In this document: piece by piece, positions 1 through 10,002 of the stretch
Position numbering within the stretch: position 1 is the stretch's first letter
Layout: each line of letters starts with the position of its first letter
DNA from: Pseudomonas sp. HMWF032
GTDB taxonomy: Bacteria > Pseudomonadota > Gammaproteobacteria > Pseudomonadales > Pseudomonadaceae
Length of the DNA: 64,000 bases
Direction: 5' to 3'
NCBI RefSeq assembly: GCF_003060885.1
Contig: NZ_QAIG01000008.1
Span: 1-64,000, forward strand
Translations under genes and position numbers: made by a program
Notes under the pieces: generated by a model
Seen by the model: only the letters and a program-made list of their open reading frames with translations
What the model was told of the DNA's origin: nothing
Database searches by the model: none

Positions 1-26
1 TCTACAGCAGCCTCATTCTCCGTCAA
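1..26 (-). promoter_or_regulatory. Tandem rRNA-type promoter 4 (partial)
   Basis: Leftward promoter cut by the window edge. The -35 TTGACG lies at 21-26, followed by a 16-bp spacer and the start of a TAGAxx -10 at 1-4. An A/T-rich stretch just upstream (27-50) could act as an UP element. It is the last of four near-identical promoters and would fire out of the window, probably into an rRNA operon. Confidence 0.6.
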
Positions 27-104
27 GCGATTTCGAAAATTTCTTTTCAATCTCAACCACTTGCGCTTTCGATCAACACCTAGCTTCTCGTCAGCGGGAG
101 GCGA

Positions 105-132
105 ATTCTACAGCGTTTAAAACCACTGTCAA
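105..132 (-). promoter_or_regulatory. Tandem rRNA-type promoter 3
   Basis: Leftward sigma-70 promoter with consensus -35 TTGACA (127-132), 16-bp spacer and -10 TAGAAT (105-110), followed by a GC-rich discriminator (TCGCC). This architecture is typical of stringently controlled rRNA promoters. Confidence 0.7.
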
Positions 133-206
133 CACCCTCTTCTACCGCTTCCGATCACCTCGACCGAACCCTTCAGACTCAAACATCACCCCTGAAGAGA
201 AGGCGC

Positions 207-234
207 ATTCTACGCAGCTTTCGCTGCTTTGCAA
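207..234 (-). promoter_or_regulatory. Tandem rRNA-type promoter 2
   Basis: Leftward promoter with -35 TTGCAA (229-234), 16-bp spacer and -10 TAGAAT (207-212), with a GCGCC discriminator. A very A/T-rich block at 240-280 lies upstream. It contains an inverted repeat, AACTTCTT (251-258) against AAGAAGTT (266-273), possibly an UP element or a regulator site. Confidence 0.65.
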
Positions 235-304
235 CCCCTTATTTAAATCTAACTTCTTGTTTTATAAGAAGTTTAAGGAGCCGCATGTGCCTTAAGAGCT
301 GCGC

Positions 305-332
305 ATTATAGGGACTCAAACCCTGAGGTCAA
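305..332 (-). promoter_or_regulatory. Tandem rRNA-type promoter 1 (most upstream)
   Basis: Leftward promoter with -35 TTGACC (327-332), 16-bp spacer and perfect -10 TATAAT (305-310), followed by a GCGC discriminator. It lies between tyrS and the three further promoters. Region 1-476 has no credible gene; it holds these promoters and the tyrS terminator. Confidence 0.65.
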
Positions 333-407
333 CTGATTGTTTCATATTTGTTTCGCCGACACGGCGACCACTGCGAATAGAACCAGACACTGCACCGCCT
401 GCAGATA

Positions 408-447
408 CGACAAAGCCGTTGAAGCTTGCGCTTCAACGGCTTTGTCG
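408..447 (-). terminator. Perfect 18-bp stem hairpin after tyrS
   Basis: Two perfectly complementary 18-base arms (408-425 and 430-447) are separated by a 4-base loop, 30 bp beyond the tyrS stop codon. Read on the minus strand there is no uninterrupted U tract after the stem, so it may be a weak or bidirectional terminator, or an mRNA 3' stabiliser. It also separates tyrS transcription from the rRNA-type promoters. Confidence 0.6.
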
Positions 448-476
448 AAAACACCGCGCAACAGTCAGCGGATAGG

Positions 477-1676
477 CTACTCCGCCTTGAGCGCAATGCG
501 CGCAAAGGCTTTCTTGCCAGCTTGGCAAACGTGCACCGCACCTAGCTTATATATAAAGGCACGATCTACAACCTCACCATCGACACGCACACTGCCGGCA
601 CCTAACAGATCGCGAGCCATCGCTGCGTTTTTCACCAGACCAGCTTTGTTGAGCAATGCTGCGATAGGCATGTCTTCGGTAGATAGAACCTCGATTTCTG
701 GCAGATCTTCCGGCAGCTCACCCTCTTTCATGCGATTACCCGCTGAACGATGAGCATTGAGTGCAGCTTCCTCGCCATGGAAGCGCGCCACGATTTCCTC
801 GGCCAATTTGATTTTGATGTCACGCGGATTAGCGCCCTGCTCAACATCACGCTTGAACTGGCCAATCTCGTCCATGGAGCGAAAGCTGAGCAACTCGAAA
901 TAACGCCACATCAACGCATCCGGCATGGAGACCAGCTTGTTGTACATGATGCCTGGCGCCTCCTGGATACCAATGTAATTACCCAGCGACTTGGACATCT
1001 TCTTGACGCCATCCAGCCCTTCAAGCAGCGGCATGGTGACAATGCATTGCGAGGCCTGCCCATACGAACGCTGCAATTCGCGCCCCATCAGCAGATTAAA
1101 TTTCTGATCAGTACCACCCAGCTCAACATCTGCCTGCAGCGCAACGGAGTCATACCCCTGAACCAGCGGATAAAGGAACTCGTGGATTGCAATCGGCTGA
1201 TTGGTTGAGTAACGCTTACTGAAGTCATCCCGCTCGAGCATACGTGCCACGGTGTATTGAGAGGTCAGGCGAATGAAGTCAGCCGGCCCCATCTTATCCA
1301 TCCAGGTGGAGTTGAATGCGACTTCGGTTTTTGCCGGATCCAAAATCTTGAACACTTGATTCTTATAGGTCTCGGCATTTTCCAGCACCTGCTCGCGAGT
1401 CAAGGGCGGGCGAGTCGCGCTCTTGCCGCTAGGGTCACCAATCATCCCGGTAAAGTCGCCAATCAGGAAAATCACCTGATGACCAAGGTCCTGGAACTGA
1501 CGCAGCTTATTAATAAGCACCGTATGCCCAAGATGTAGATCAGGCGCGGTCGGATCAAAGCCCGCTTTAATGCGCAGCGGCTGACCGCGCTTGAGCTTCT
1601 CAATCAGCTCAGCCTCAACCAGAACTTCTTCCGCGCCACGCTTGATCAGCGCTAACTGCTCTTCAACCGACTTCAT
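477..1676 (-). CDS. tyrS: Tyrosyl-tRNA synthetase (TyrZ-like subfamily)
   Basis: Class I aminoacyl-tRNA synthetase that charges tRNA-Tyr with tyrosine in the cytoplasm. Seen: an N-terminal Rossmann region with the HIGH-type motif HLGHT, the KKMSKS catalytic loop, and a C-terminal S4-like RNA-binding region ending in a [13 protein letters not shown] segment. The start is placed at the internal ATG (MKSVEEQ), which gives 399 aa as usual for the family; an upstream in-frame ATG would add six residues with no support. The neighbours (M23 peptidase, anmK) match the P. aeruginosa tyrZ locus. A second TyrRS of a different subfamily lies at 58190-59431, so the cell has two. Confidence 0.95.
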   Translation of the reverse strand: MKSVEEQLALIKRGAEEVLVEAELIEKLKRGQPLRIKAGFDPTAPDLHLGHTVLINKLRQFQDLGHQVIFLIGDFTGMIGDPSGKSATRPPLTREQVLENAETYKNQVFKILDPAKTEVAFNSTWMDKMGPADFIRLTSQYTVARMLERDDFSKRYSTNQPIAIHEFLYPLVQGYDSVALQADVELGGTDQKFNLLMGRELQRSYGQASQCIVTMPLLEGLDGVKKMSKSLGNYIGIQEAPGIMYNKLVSMPDALMWRYFELLSFRSMDEIGQFKRDVEQGANPRDIKIKLAEEIVARFHGEEAALNAHRSAGNRMKEGELPEDLPEIEVLSTEDMPIAALLNKAGLVKNAAMARDLLGAGSVRVDGEVVDRAFIYKLGAVHVCQAGKKAFARIALKAE

Positions 1677-1790
1677 GACTGCACTCACAACCACTCAACT
1701 CAAAAGGGAACCAACCATACAAGATCGCAGACAAATCACAAGTTCTGCCCGCCACTCACACACGCTAAGATCATCACGCGCCAAGCAAGC

Positions 1791-1819
1791 TTGCCTAGCC
1801 AGCGATTTGGTTATATTTT
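1791..1819 (+). promoter_or_regulatory. Putative promoter of M23 peptidase-anmK
   Basis: TTGCCT (1791-1796), a 17-bp spacer and TATTTT (1814-1819) lie 75 bp before the peptidase start, in the divergent gap from tyrS. This is a match by eye only. Confidence 0.35.
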
Positions 1820-1893
1820 ATACAGTTACTGCATATTCATCATTTCGTTTATCTATTTTTTCTTTTCATTTTTCCAAAGTCAAAAAGCCGCCT

Positions 1894-3303
1894 ATGACCT
1901 CTACAACTAAAGCGCCGCCGCTATATCCGAAAAGCCATATCCTGGCGGCCAGTGGCGTTGCCGCCCTGCTGAGCCTGGCACTTCTGGTTTTCCCCTCCCG
2001 CGAAGTAGAAGCTAAGAAGACCTTCATTAATCTGGATCTGGATCATAATGCTGAGTACTCCGAGCAGCAGAATGCCCCCGAAGCGACACAGTCACTGAGC
2101 ATGACCCCGAGCGAGTCCCCATTCGCTGCAGGTTCAGCGGACACAAACGAAGTAGAACTACAAGCAAAGCAACCTGAAGAAACTCAGGAAACAGATCCGC
2201 TACACCGCGTTGTCCGCGTTGAAAATGGCGATACGTTGTCCACGGTTTTTGCCAAGGTCGGCCTGAGTGCCACTAGCCTGCATGCCGTGCTTAACAGCAG
2301 CAAGGAAGCCAAGCAGCTGACACGCCTGAAGGTAGGTCAAGCCCTAGAGTTCAATCTGAACGCCGAAGGCCAGCTTGAAAGCCTGCACAGCAAACTTAGC
2401 GATCTGGAAAGCATTGCCTTAACCAAGAGCGAGAAAGGTTTCAACTTCAAGCGCGAGCTGGTGAAACCTGAAATCCATACCACCTATACCCATGGAGTAA
2501 TCAACAGCTCACTGTTTCTATCGGCCAAGCGAGCCGGCTTATCACACAACCTGACCATGGACCTGGCCAACGTATTCGGCTATGACATCGATTTCGCCAT
2601 GGACATTCGCGAAGGTGACGAGTTTGAGTTGATCTACGAGAAAAAAGTGGTCAACGGCAAACAGATCGGCACCGGCAATATTCTCTCCGCACGCTTCACC
2701 AACCGCGGCAAGACCTACACTGCGGTGCGCTACACAAACAAGCAAGGCATCAGCAGCTACTACAACGCCAATGGCGAGAGCATGCGCAAAGCCTTTATCC
2801 GCACCCCGGTGGATTTCGCTCGAATCAGCTCACGCTTCTCGACCGGTCGACGCCACCCGGTATTGAATAAAATTCGCGCCCACAAAGGTGTGGACTACGC
2901 TGCGCCACGTGGCACACCGATCAAGGCCGCCGGCGACGGCCGGATCACCCTGGCCGGCCGTCATGGCGGTTATGGCAATGCGGTGATCATCCAGCACGGC
3001 CAGCGCTATCGCACCCTGTACGCCCATATGAACGGCTTTGCCAAAGGCATCCGCAACGGCATCAACGTCAAGCAGGGCCAGATCATCGGCTATATCGGCA
3101 CCACCGGCTTATCCACCGGACCGCACCTGCACTATGAGTTCCAGGTCAATGGCGTGCACGTTGACCCGCTGAGCCAGAAACTGCCGATGGCCGACCCTAT
3201 TGCCAGCAGCGAGAAAGCACGCTTCATGCAGCTGAGCAAACCACTGATGGCACAAATGGACAAAGAAAAGTCCACTCTGCTTGCCCTCAACAATCAGCGC
3301 TGA
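1894..3303 (+). CDS. M23 family murein DD-endopeptidase (MepM-like)
   Basis: Predicted cell-envelope zinc peptidase that cuts peptidoglycan cross-links. Of its 469 residues, the N-terminus is a signal anchor (hydrophobic segment around residues 11-27). An OapA/LysM-like domain (VRVENGDTLSTVF) and a linker follow. The C-terminal M23 (LytM) domain has its metal ligands in HKGVDYA (His330, Asp334) and HLHYE (around 411-415). The start at 1894 is chosen because it gives a compact signal sequence; the frame is open further upstream but the extra residues look like noise. The anmK start codon follows the stop after three bases, so endopeptidase and anhydromuropeptide kinase are probably co-translated, a sensible pairing for wall turnover and recycling. 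Confidence 0.9.
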   Translation: MTSTTKAPPLYPKSHILAASGVAALLSLALLVFPSREVEAKKTFINLDLDHNAEYSEQQNAPEATQSLSMTPSESPFAAGSADTNEVELQAKQPEETQETDPLHRVVRVENGDTLSTVFAKVGLSATSLHAVLNSSKEAKQLTRLKVGQALEFNLNAEGQLESLHSKLSDLESIALTKSEKGFNFKRELVKPEIHTTYTHGVINSSLFLSAKRAGLSHNLTMDLANVFGYDIDFAMDIREGDEFELIYEKKVVNGKQIGTGNILSARFTNRGKTYTAVRYTNKQGISSYYNANGESMRKAFIRTPVDFARISSRFSTGRRHPVLNKIRAHKGVDYAAPRGTPIKAAGDGRITLAGRHGGYGNAVIIQHGQRYRTLYAHMNGFAKGIRNGINVKQGQIIGYIGTTGLSTGPHLHYEFQVNGVHVDPLSQKLPMADPIASSEKARFMQLSKPLMAQMDKEKSTLLALNNQR

Positions 3304-4398
<1,095 letters not shown>

Positions 4399-4430
4399 AA
4401 CCCACGCAAAGCCACAGCCAGAAACGACAA

Positions 4431-4454
4431 CACCGTGCACAAGGCACGGCGTTG
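4431..4454. terminator. Weak hairpin between convergent anmK and erpA
   Basis: CCGTGC (4433-4438) pairs with GCACGG (4444-4449) across a 5-base loop, with partly pairing flanks. There is no T tract on either side, so this may be only a weak terminator. Confidence 0.3.
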
Positions 4455-4470
4455 CAGTGAACAGCCAGAT

Positions 4471-4821
4471 TCAGATCGAGAACGAAGAACCGCAACCGCA
4501 GGTGGTGGTTGCATTGGGGTTCTTGATCACAAAACGCGACCCTTCCAGCCCTTCCTGATAATCGACTTCGGCACCTGCCAGGTACTGGAAGCTCATCGGA
4601 TCAACCACCAGGCTGACACCCTCGCGTTCGATGATGGTGTCATCCTCGGCCACTTCTTCATCGAAGGTAAAACCATACTGGAAGCCGGAACAGCCGCCTC
4701 CCGTTACGAAGACGCGCAACTTCAACCGCGGGTTGCCTTCTTCATCGACCAAGTTCTTCACCTTGTTCGCCGCCCCCTGCGTAAATTGCATCGCACTGGG
4801 GGTGAAGGTTTCGACGCTCAT
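4471..4821 (-). CDS. erpA: Iron-sulfur cluster insertion protein ErpA
   Basis: A-type carrier that delivers Fe-S clusters to apo-proteins, in E. coli including IspG of isoprenoid synthesis. The 116-aa protein has the three conserved cluster-binding cysteines: one in [11 protein letters not shown] and two in the C-terminal CGCGSSFSI. The length is right for ErpA. It is transcribed leftwards, convergent with anmK. The 76-bp gap to the upstream bactofilin gene may hold its own promoter, but no clear one was found. Confidence 0.93.
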   Translation of the reverse strand: MSVETFTPSAMQFTQGAANKVKNLVDEEGNPRLKLRVFVTGGGCSGFQYGFTFDEEVAEDDTIIEREGVSLVVDPMSFQYLAGAEVDYQEGLEGSRFVIKNPNATTTCGCGSSFSI

Positions 4822-4897
4822 GCTGATTAACTCCCGGCGCTAAGCGCCATACTGCATTCTGATCGGCATTATCCGCTTACCCTAGAAAAGCGGTCAA

Positions 4898-5308
4898 CTA
4901 TTGTGCAGCATCCTGCGGTTGCGGCAGCTCCAACGGTCGCGCCTCGTCTTGCAAGCGGCACAGACGCCCTTCGATTTGTGCACCCATGGCCATTTCCATC
5001 AGGGCGTAGTAAAGATTGCCGCGCACGCGCGCACGCGAACCGAGCTCCAGGTGAGTACTGGCGTGCACATCGCCAATGACTTCGCCGTCGATCACTACAT
5101 GGGGCGCACGGATCTCGCCTTCAACCCGCCCCTGCACACTGATGCGCACCATGCCTTCGCTGGCCAGCAAGTTGCCATGGACCTGACCATCGACCTGTAC
5201 CGCGCCCTGAAACCTCAGGTCGCCATGCAGCTCGGCGCCTACCGCAATCAGGCTGGTCTTGCCGGCGAAACGCTGTACATCAGGGCGCGCCTTGTCTTTA
5301 TTCCACAT
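4898..5308 (-). CDS. Bactofilin (polymer-forming cytoskeletal protein)
   Basis: A 136-aa protein with a DUF583/bactofilin beta-helical core: repeated short beta rungs such as GELHGDLRFQGAVQVDGQVHG and GEIRAPHVVIDGEVIGDVHA. Bactofilins polymerise without nucleotide, often at the membrane, and organise envelope proteins in other bacteria. The charged tail (EARPLELPQPQD) is unstructured. The gene follows the coiled-coil DUF6776 protein by 9 bp and is probably in the argC transcript. A specific role in this organism cannot be told. Confidence 0.85.
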   Translation of the reverse strand: MWNKDKARPDVQRFAGKTSLIAVGAELHGDLRFQGAVQVDGQVHGNLLASEGMVRISVQGRVEGEIRAPHVVIDGEVIGDVHASTHLELGSRARVRGNLYYALMEMAMGAQIEGRLCRLQDEARPLELPQPQDAAQ

Positions 5309-5317
5309 AAGGAACAG

Positions 5318-6049
5318 TTACTCCTCGTTGTTCCACTTGAACGTGCGCTGCAGCGGCTTCTCGCCCTGCACCTCAGCACGCACCTTGATTTCACGCGGGA
5401 TAAAGCCCTCAGGCAACTTCAGCTCGGCAAAGCGCCCGGCCTCTGGGATGGCCTGGAAGTGCTTGAAGGCAAAGGCAATCGCTTGCCCCGGCAACGCGTC
5501 CGGCAAACCGGCAGTCAGCGCGGCCAGTTCAAGCGTGACCTCCTGCTCACCCTGTTTACCCACTATAGAGACCTGCAGCTGACCTTCCAGCGGCGTCTCG
5601 CCTTTCCCGACACGGCTCAGGAGTATCTTGTAGCGGAAAAGCCCGGGCCTGTCCGTGGCCTGCAGCTCAAAGGTTTTGATCCGCAGCCCTTCACGGCGGC
5701 TGGCCGGAGCCAGCACGCCCTTGTAGAAGGCCAGGTCCTGCTGCTGCCTATAGATTTGCTCTTCCAGCAGCTTGATGCTCAGACGGCTCTGCTCATTGGC
5801 TTGCTGACTGACTTTCTCAGCACTACCGAGCACCGCCAGGCGCTGGCGTAACGCCTCCACCTCGCGCAGCAACTGCTCATCACGCACCACCGCGCTCGCC
5901 GTCTCCACCGCTACCGCCGGCTGACGCTGCAGTTGCCACACGCTCCCGGCATAGAAGGCCAGCGGAATGCACAGTACCAGCAACACGGTGAACAGACGCA
6001 TGCGCCGGGCACGCGCCGGATCGTGCAGGCGAACCTCCCAGCCCGGCAT
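5318..6049 (-). CDS. DUF6776-type membrane coiled-coil protein
   Basis: Function unknown. The 243 residues show a short cytoplasmic N-terminus, one transmembrane segment (about residues 18-38), a heptad-like coiled coil (about 50-105, rich in Glu, Gln and Leu) and a periplasmic beta-rich C-terminal domain. The start codon overlaps the argC stop (TGATG), and bactofilin starts 9 bp after this gene, so the three are probably translated together. A membrane-anchored coiled-coil protein beside a bactofilin suggests a partner or anchor, but that is inference. Confidence 0.75.
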   Translation of the reverse strand: MPGWEVRLHDPARARRMRLFTVLLVLCIPLAFYAGSVWQLQRQPAVAVETASAVVRDEQLLREVEALRQRLAVLGSAEKVSQQANEQSRLSIKLLEEQIYRQQQDLAFYKGVLAPASRREGLRIKTFELQATDRPGLFRYKILLSRVGKGETPLEGQLQVSIVGKQGEQEVTLELAALTAGLPDALPGQAIAFAFKHFQAIPEAGRFAELKLPEGFIPREIKVRAEVQGEKPLQRTFKWNNEE

Positions 6050-7083
6050 CAGGGCAGCAAGGCTGCGTGTGACAGCCCCAGACGCTCATCGAGGCCGAAG
6101 AGGATGTTCATATTCTGCAAGGCCTGCCCCGAAGCACCTTTGACCAGGTTGTCGATCACCGAGAGCACCACCACCAGGTCACCGTCTTGCGGCCGATGCA
6201 CGGCGATACGGCAGACGTTGGCGCCACGCACGCTGCGGGTTTCCGGATGGCTGCCGGCCGGCATCACATCGACGAAGGGCTCGTTGGCATAACGTTTCTC
6301 GAACAGCGCCTGCAGGTCTACCGAGCGGTCGACCACCGTGACGTAAAGCGTCGCATGGATACCGCGGATCATCGGCGTCAAGTGCGGTACAAAGGTCAGA
6401 CCGACATCCTTACCGGCAGCCCGGCGCAGGCCCTGGCGAATTTCCGGCAGATGCCGATGGCCCTTCACACCGTAAGCTTTCATGCTTTCACCGGCTTCGC
6501 TGAACAGCGAACCGACGCTGGCCCCGCGACCCGCACCGCTGACACCCGATTTGCAGTCAGCGATCACTTGCGTGGTGTCGGCCAGGCCGGCCTCCAGCAG
6601 CGGAATCAGCGCCAGTTGCGCGGCCGTGGGGTAGCAGCCCGGTACGGCGATCAGGCGCGCCTGCTTGATGGCTTCGCGATTGACTTCGGGCAGCCCATAA
6701 ACCGCCTCCGGCAGCAGATCCGGCGCACCGTGGGGCTGGCCATACCACGTGGCCCACTCATTGGCATCCTGCAGGCGGAAGTCGGCTGACAGGTCGATCA
6801 CCTTGGTCCCCGCCTCCAGCAACTCGCCGGCCAGGGCATGGGCTACACCGTGCGGCGTGGCGAAGAACACCACATCACAGGCGCCCAAGGTGGCGACATC
6901 CGGCACACTGAACGCCAGGCTGTCGTAATGACCGCGCAGGTTCGGGTACATCTCGTCGACACGCATGCCGGCCTCGGAGCGCGAGGTGATCACTTCAACC
7001 TGCGCTTGCGGGTGTTGCGCCAAGAGACGCAACAGTTCGACACCGGTGTACCCCGTGCCGCCGACGATTCCAACCTTGATCAT
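6049..7083 (-). CDS. argC: N-acetyl-gamma-glutamyl-phosphate reductase
   Basis: NADPH-dependent third step of arginine biosynthesis: reduces N-acetyl-glutamyl-phosphate to the semialdehyde. Seen: the N-terminal dinucleotide-binding motif [10 protein letters not shown], the catalytic cysteine in VPGCYPTAA, and the GVSGAGRGA and [11 protein letters not shown] segments; 344 aa is the normal length. The second of two adjacent ATGs is taken as start, giving MIKVGIVGG as in relatives. Divergent from hemJ, with 136 bp between the starts. Confidence 0.95.
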   Translation of the reverse strand: MIKVGIVGGTGYTGVELLRLLAQHPQAQVEVITSRSEAGMRVDEMYPNLRGHYDSLAFSVPDVATLGACDVVFFATPHGVAHALAGELLEAGTKVIDLSADFRLQDANEWATWYGQPHGAPDLLPEAVYGLPEVNREAIKQARLIAVPGCYPTAAQLALIPLLEAGLADTTQVIADCKSGVSGAGRGASVGSLFSEAGESMKAYGVKGHRHLPEIRQGLRRAAGKDVGLTFVPHLTPMIRGIHATLYVTVVDRSVDLQALFEKRYANEPFVDVMPAGSHPETRSVRGANVCRIAVHRPQDGDLVVVLSVIDNLVKGASGQALQNMNILFGLDERLGLSHAALLP

Positions 7084-7219
7084 CACTTGCCCCTTTGCAA
7101 TACCAACAGTGGAAAGCTGCCGATAATACGGGCGCTTCCGCCAGGGGCCAACCGCCGGTGATGACGGATACGGCCATGCCCACTACTATCGGGGCACTTT
7201 TCAGCAACGAGTACGGATA

Positions 7220-7648
7220 ATGCTCTATCTATGGCTCAAGGCTTTTCACATCATCGCCATGGTCTGCTGGTTCGCTGGCCTTTTCTACCTACCACGCCTG
7301 TTCGTCTACCACGCCATGAGCACCGACGAAATCAGCCGTGAACGCTTCTGCATCATGGAGCGCAAGCTCTATCGCGGAATCATGTGGCCGTCGCTGATTC
7401 TTACCCTCGGCCTCGGCCTGTGGCTGATTAGCCTTAACCCGAGCCACTACTTCAGCCAAGGCTGGATGCACGCCAAGCTGAGCCTGGTGGCCCTGCTGGT
7501 GGTCTACCAGTTTATGTGCGGCACCCAACTCAAGGCATTTGCCCGGGGCGAGAACCAGCGCGGTCACGTGTTTTACCGCTGGTTCAATGAAGCACCCGTA
7601 CTAGCCCTGCTTGGTATTGTCATTCTGGTCGTGGTTCGCCCTTTCTAA
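7220..7648 (+). CDS. hemJ: Protoporphyrinogen oxidase HemJ
   Basis: Membrane enzyme for the oxidation of protoporphyrinogen IX in haem synthesis, used by bacteria that lack HemG/HemY. The 142-aa protein has four hydrophobic helices and the family's early histidine (His10 in LKAFHIIAMVCWFAGLFY), followed by the LPRLFVYH motif. Nitronate monooxygenase follows by 21 bp and may be co-transcribed. Confidence 0.9.
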   Translation: MLYLWLKAFHIIAMVCWFAGLFYLPRLFVYHAMSTDEISRERFCIMERKLYRGIMWPSLILTLGLGLWLISLNPSHYFSQGWMHAKLSLVALLVVYQFMCGTQLKAFARGENQRGHVFYRWFNEAPVLALLGIVILVVVRPF

Positions 7649-7669
7649 CGCCAACAAGAGGATTACTGC

Positions 7670-8632
7670 ATGTCGCTGCCCGCCCTGCTCGAACAACGCC
7701 TGCGCCTGCCCGTCGTCGCCGCACCGATGTTTTTGGTGTCCAACCCGCAACTGGTGCTGGCCTGCTGCAACAACGGCATCGTCGGTAGCTTCCCCGCGCT
7801 GAACCAGCGTGAGAGCAGCGGCTTCAAAGGCTGGCTGGAGGAGATCGAAGCGGGGCTGGACAGCAAAGCCGCGCCTTATGCGGTCAACCTGATCGTGCAC
7901 GGCAGCAACCCGCGCCTGCAGGCGGACCTGGCGATCTGCGTCGAACAGCGTGTACCGATCGTGATCACCAGCCTCGGTGCAGTGAAAGAGGTGGTGGACG
8001 CGGTGCACAGCTACGGCGGCCTGGTGTTCCACGACGTGACCACCCGCCGGCATGCCGAGAAAGCCGCCGAAGCCGGCGTCGATGGGCTGATCGCAGTCGC
8101 TGCCGGCGCAGGCGGACACGCCGGTACCTGGAGCCCGTTCGCGCTGATCGCGGAAATCCGCCAGTTCTTCGACAAGACCCTGCTCCTCGCCGGCTGCCTC
8201 AATCAGGGCCACGAAGTACTGGCTGCGCAACTGCTTGGCGCCGACCTTGCCTACCTCGGCACCCGCCTGATCGCCACCCAGGAAAACGCCGCTTCCGCTG
8301 CGTACAAGCAGATGATCCTCGACGCCAAAGCCGCCGACATCATTCACACCCCCGCCGTATCCGGCGTCCCGGCGAGCTTTATGCGCCAGAGCCTGGAGCA
8401 GGCGGGTTACGACCTCAAACAGCTGCAGAACAAAGGCGAAGTCAATTACGGCGAGAAACTCAAACCCATGGACGAAGAAGCCAAGGCCTGGAAAACCGTG
8501 TGGTCGGCCGGGCAGGGCGTCGGCAATATCCACGACCTGCCCAGCGTCGAGCAGTTGATCGCCCGCCTCGACAGCGAATACCGCGCCGCCCTCACGCACA
8601 GCCTGCAGCTGCAACAACGCTGGCCGCGATGA
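7670..8632 (+). CDS. Nitronate monooxygenase (2-nitropropane dioxygenase family)
   Basis: FMN-dependent TIM-barrel enzyme that oxidises alkyl nitronates such as propionate-3-nitronate. Seen: the N-terminal LRLPVVAAPMFLVSNPQLV segment, the HDVTTRRHAEKA region and the glycine-rich phosphate-binding AGAGGHAGTWSPF loop typical of the class; 320 aa. Its stop overlaps the start of the following PLP-enzyme gene (ATGA), so the two products may be made in fixed ratio. Related FMN enzymes (FabK, enoyl-ACP reductase II) share the fold but are less likely from this context. Confidence 0.88.
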   Translation: MSLPALLEQRLRLPVVAAPMFLVSNPQLVLACCNNGIVGSFPALNQRESSGFKGWLEEIEAGLDSKAAPYAVNLIVHGSNPRLQADLAICVEQRVPIVITSLGAVKEVVDAVHSYGGLVFHDVTTRRHAEKAAEAGVDGLIAVAAGAGGHAGTWSPFALIAEIRQFFDKTLLLAGCLNQGHEVLAAQLLGADLAYLGTRLIATQENAASAAYKQMILDAKAADIIHTPAVSGVPASFMRQSLEQAGYDLKQLQNKGEVNYGEKLKPMDEEAKAWKTVWSAGQGVGNIHDLPSVEQLIARLDSEYRAALTHSLQLQQRWPR

Positions 8633-9894
8633 AGCGACGCAGCCTGCTCAGCATCGGCGCGTTCGGGCTGCTGGCCGGCTGGGCGCTGCGCCCGAGCGAC
8701 CTTGGCCAGCCGCACGCGCCCTACTTCGCGGCACTTAACCAGTTGCTGCGCCGTGAGGGCCGCGGTATTCCCCTGCTGGTGATTGACCTCGCACGCCTGG
8801 ATCAGAATGCCGAGCGGCTGGCTGAGCAGCTCGGCAGCCAACTGCCGCTGCGCCTGGTAGCCAAATCACTGGCCACCACCGGCTTGCTTGAGTACCTGGC
8901 GAAGAAGCTCGGCACGCAGCGTTTTATGGTCTTCCACCAGCCACAGATCAATCAGCTCGCGCTGAACTTCCCGCGGTCCGACCTGCTGCTCGGCAAGCCC
9001 TTGCCCAGCGCAGCGGCTCTGAGTTTCTACCAGCAACTGCCGCAGGGCAGCGGCTTTGTCCCCGCCGAGCAACTGACGTGGCTGATCGACAGCCAGACCC
9101 GCTTGCAGGAATACGCCGCCCTGGCCAACGCGCTCGACCAACCGCTGCAGATTGCCTTTGAAATCGACATCGGCCTGGCCCGTGGCGGCTTTGCCACAGC
9201 CGCCGAACTCGCTGCAGCGCTCACCTGGCTGCGTAACACACCCAACCGGCTGCGCGTTCGCGGCCTGATGGGCTATGACGCGCACCTGGCCCATACGCCC
9301 GCCTGGGTGGATCAAGACAACGCCTTTGCCCAAAGCGCAGCGCGTTACCAGGCGTTTATTGCCAGTGCCGCCGCCTTTAGCGAGTTATGGCCGGCGCAAC
9401 CGCTGCTCAATGGTGCCGGAAGCCTGACCTATACCTTGCACACGCGCCTCGCCACACCATTGAATGAGGTGGCGGTAGGCTCCGCGTTACTCAAACCCAG
9501 CGATTTTGACAGCCCCTTGCTCGACGGCCTGCAGGCGGCCTTGTGGATCGCCAGCCCGGTGCTCAAGGCACTGCCTGGGCAGTTGCCGTTTCTCGCCTCG
9601 GCGCAGCCCTTGATGCAACGCTGGGATCGTAACCGTCAGCAGGCCTACTACCTGTATGGCGGACAGTGGCCAGCCACCCCGGTCTCTCCTGCCGGGCTGA
9701 GCTATGACCGACTGTATGGTCGCAGCGCCAACCAGGAGCGGCTAATCGGCTCACACAACACAGGTCTGCAGGTCGATGACTGGGTATTCCTCCACCCGCA
9801 CCGTTCGGAGGGACTGTTCGAACTGTTCAACCAACTCGTACTGCTGCGCAACGGCCGTCTAGTGGGCAGCTGGGCAGCGCACGGCAGAGCGTGA
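8629..9894 (+). CDS. Alanine racemase/D-threonine aldolase-fold PLP enzyme with signal-like N-terminus
   Basis: A 421-aa fold-type III PLP enzyme. The expected PLP lysine is Lys79 in LRLVAKSLAT, followed by barrel segments such as EIDIGLARGGF and RVRGLMGYDAH. The order resembles DSD1/D-threonine aldolase-like proteins more than a true alanine racemase. The start at 8629 overlaps the nitronate monooxygenase stop by four bases; an earlier in-frame ATG would lie deep inside that gene. Residues 1-24 (MKRRSLLSIGAFGLLAGWAL) resemble an export signal or anchor, unusual for a PLP enzyme. Substrate unknown. Confidence 0.75.
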   Translation: MKRRSLLSIGAFGLLAGWALRPSDLGQPHAPYFAALNQLLRREGRGIPLLVIDLARLDQNAERLAEQLGSQLPLRLVAKSLATTGLLEYLAKKLGTQRFMVFHQPQINQLALNFPRSDLLLGKPLPSAAALSFYQQLPQGSGFVPAEQLTWLIDSQTRLQEYAALANALDQPLQIAFEIDIGLARGGFATAAELAAALTWLRNTPNRLRVRGLMGYDAHLAHTPAWVDQDNAFAQSAARYQAFIASAAAFSELWPAQPLLNGAGSLTYTLHTRLATPLNEVAVGSALLKPSDFDSPLLDGLQAALWIASPVLKALPGQLPFLASAQPLMQRWDRNRQQAYYLYGGQWPATPVSPAGLSYDRLYGRSANQERLIGSHNTGLQVDDWVFLHPHRSEGLFELFNQLVLLRNGRLVGSWAAHGRA

Positions 9895-10002
9895 AGCATC
9901 TCTAGGGATGCACATATTTGCAGGCAAAGCGGCTTGTTTACTGGCCTGCAGGCCGGCTAGTCTGTAGCGCAACTCCATCCTGGCACCGACAAGGACGCCG
10001 AC

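Noticed and set aside
7601..8617. 338-codon antisense frame over nitronate monooxygenase
   Set aside because: Third-position GC bias creates it; no family match and no ribosome-binding site.
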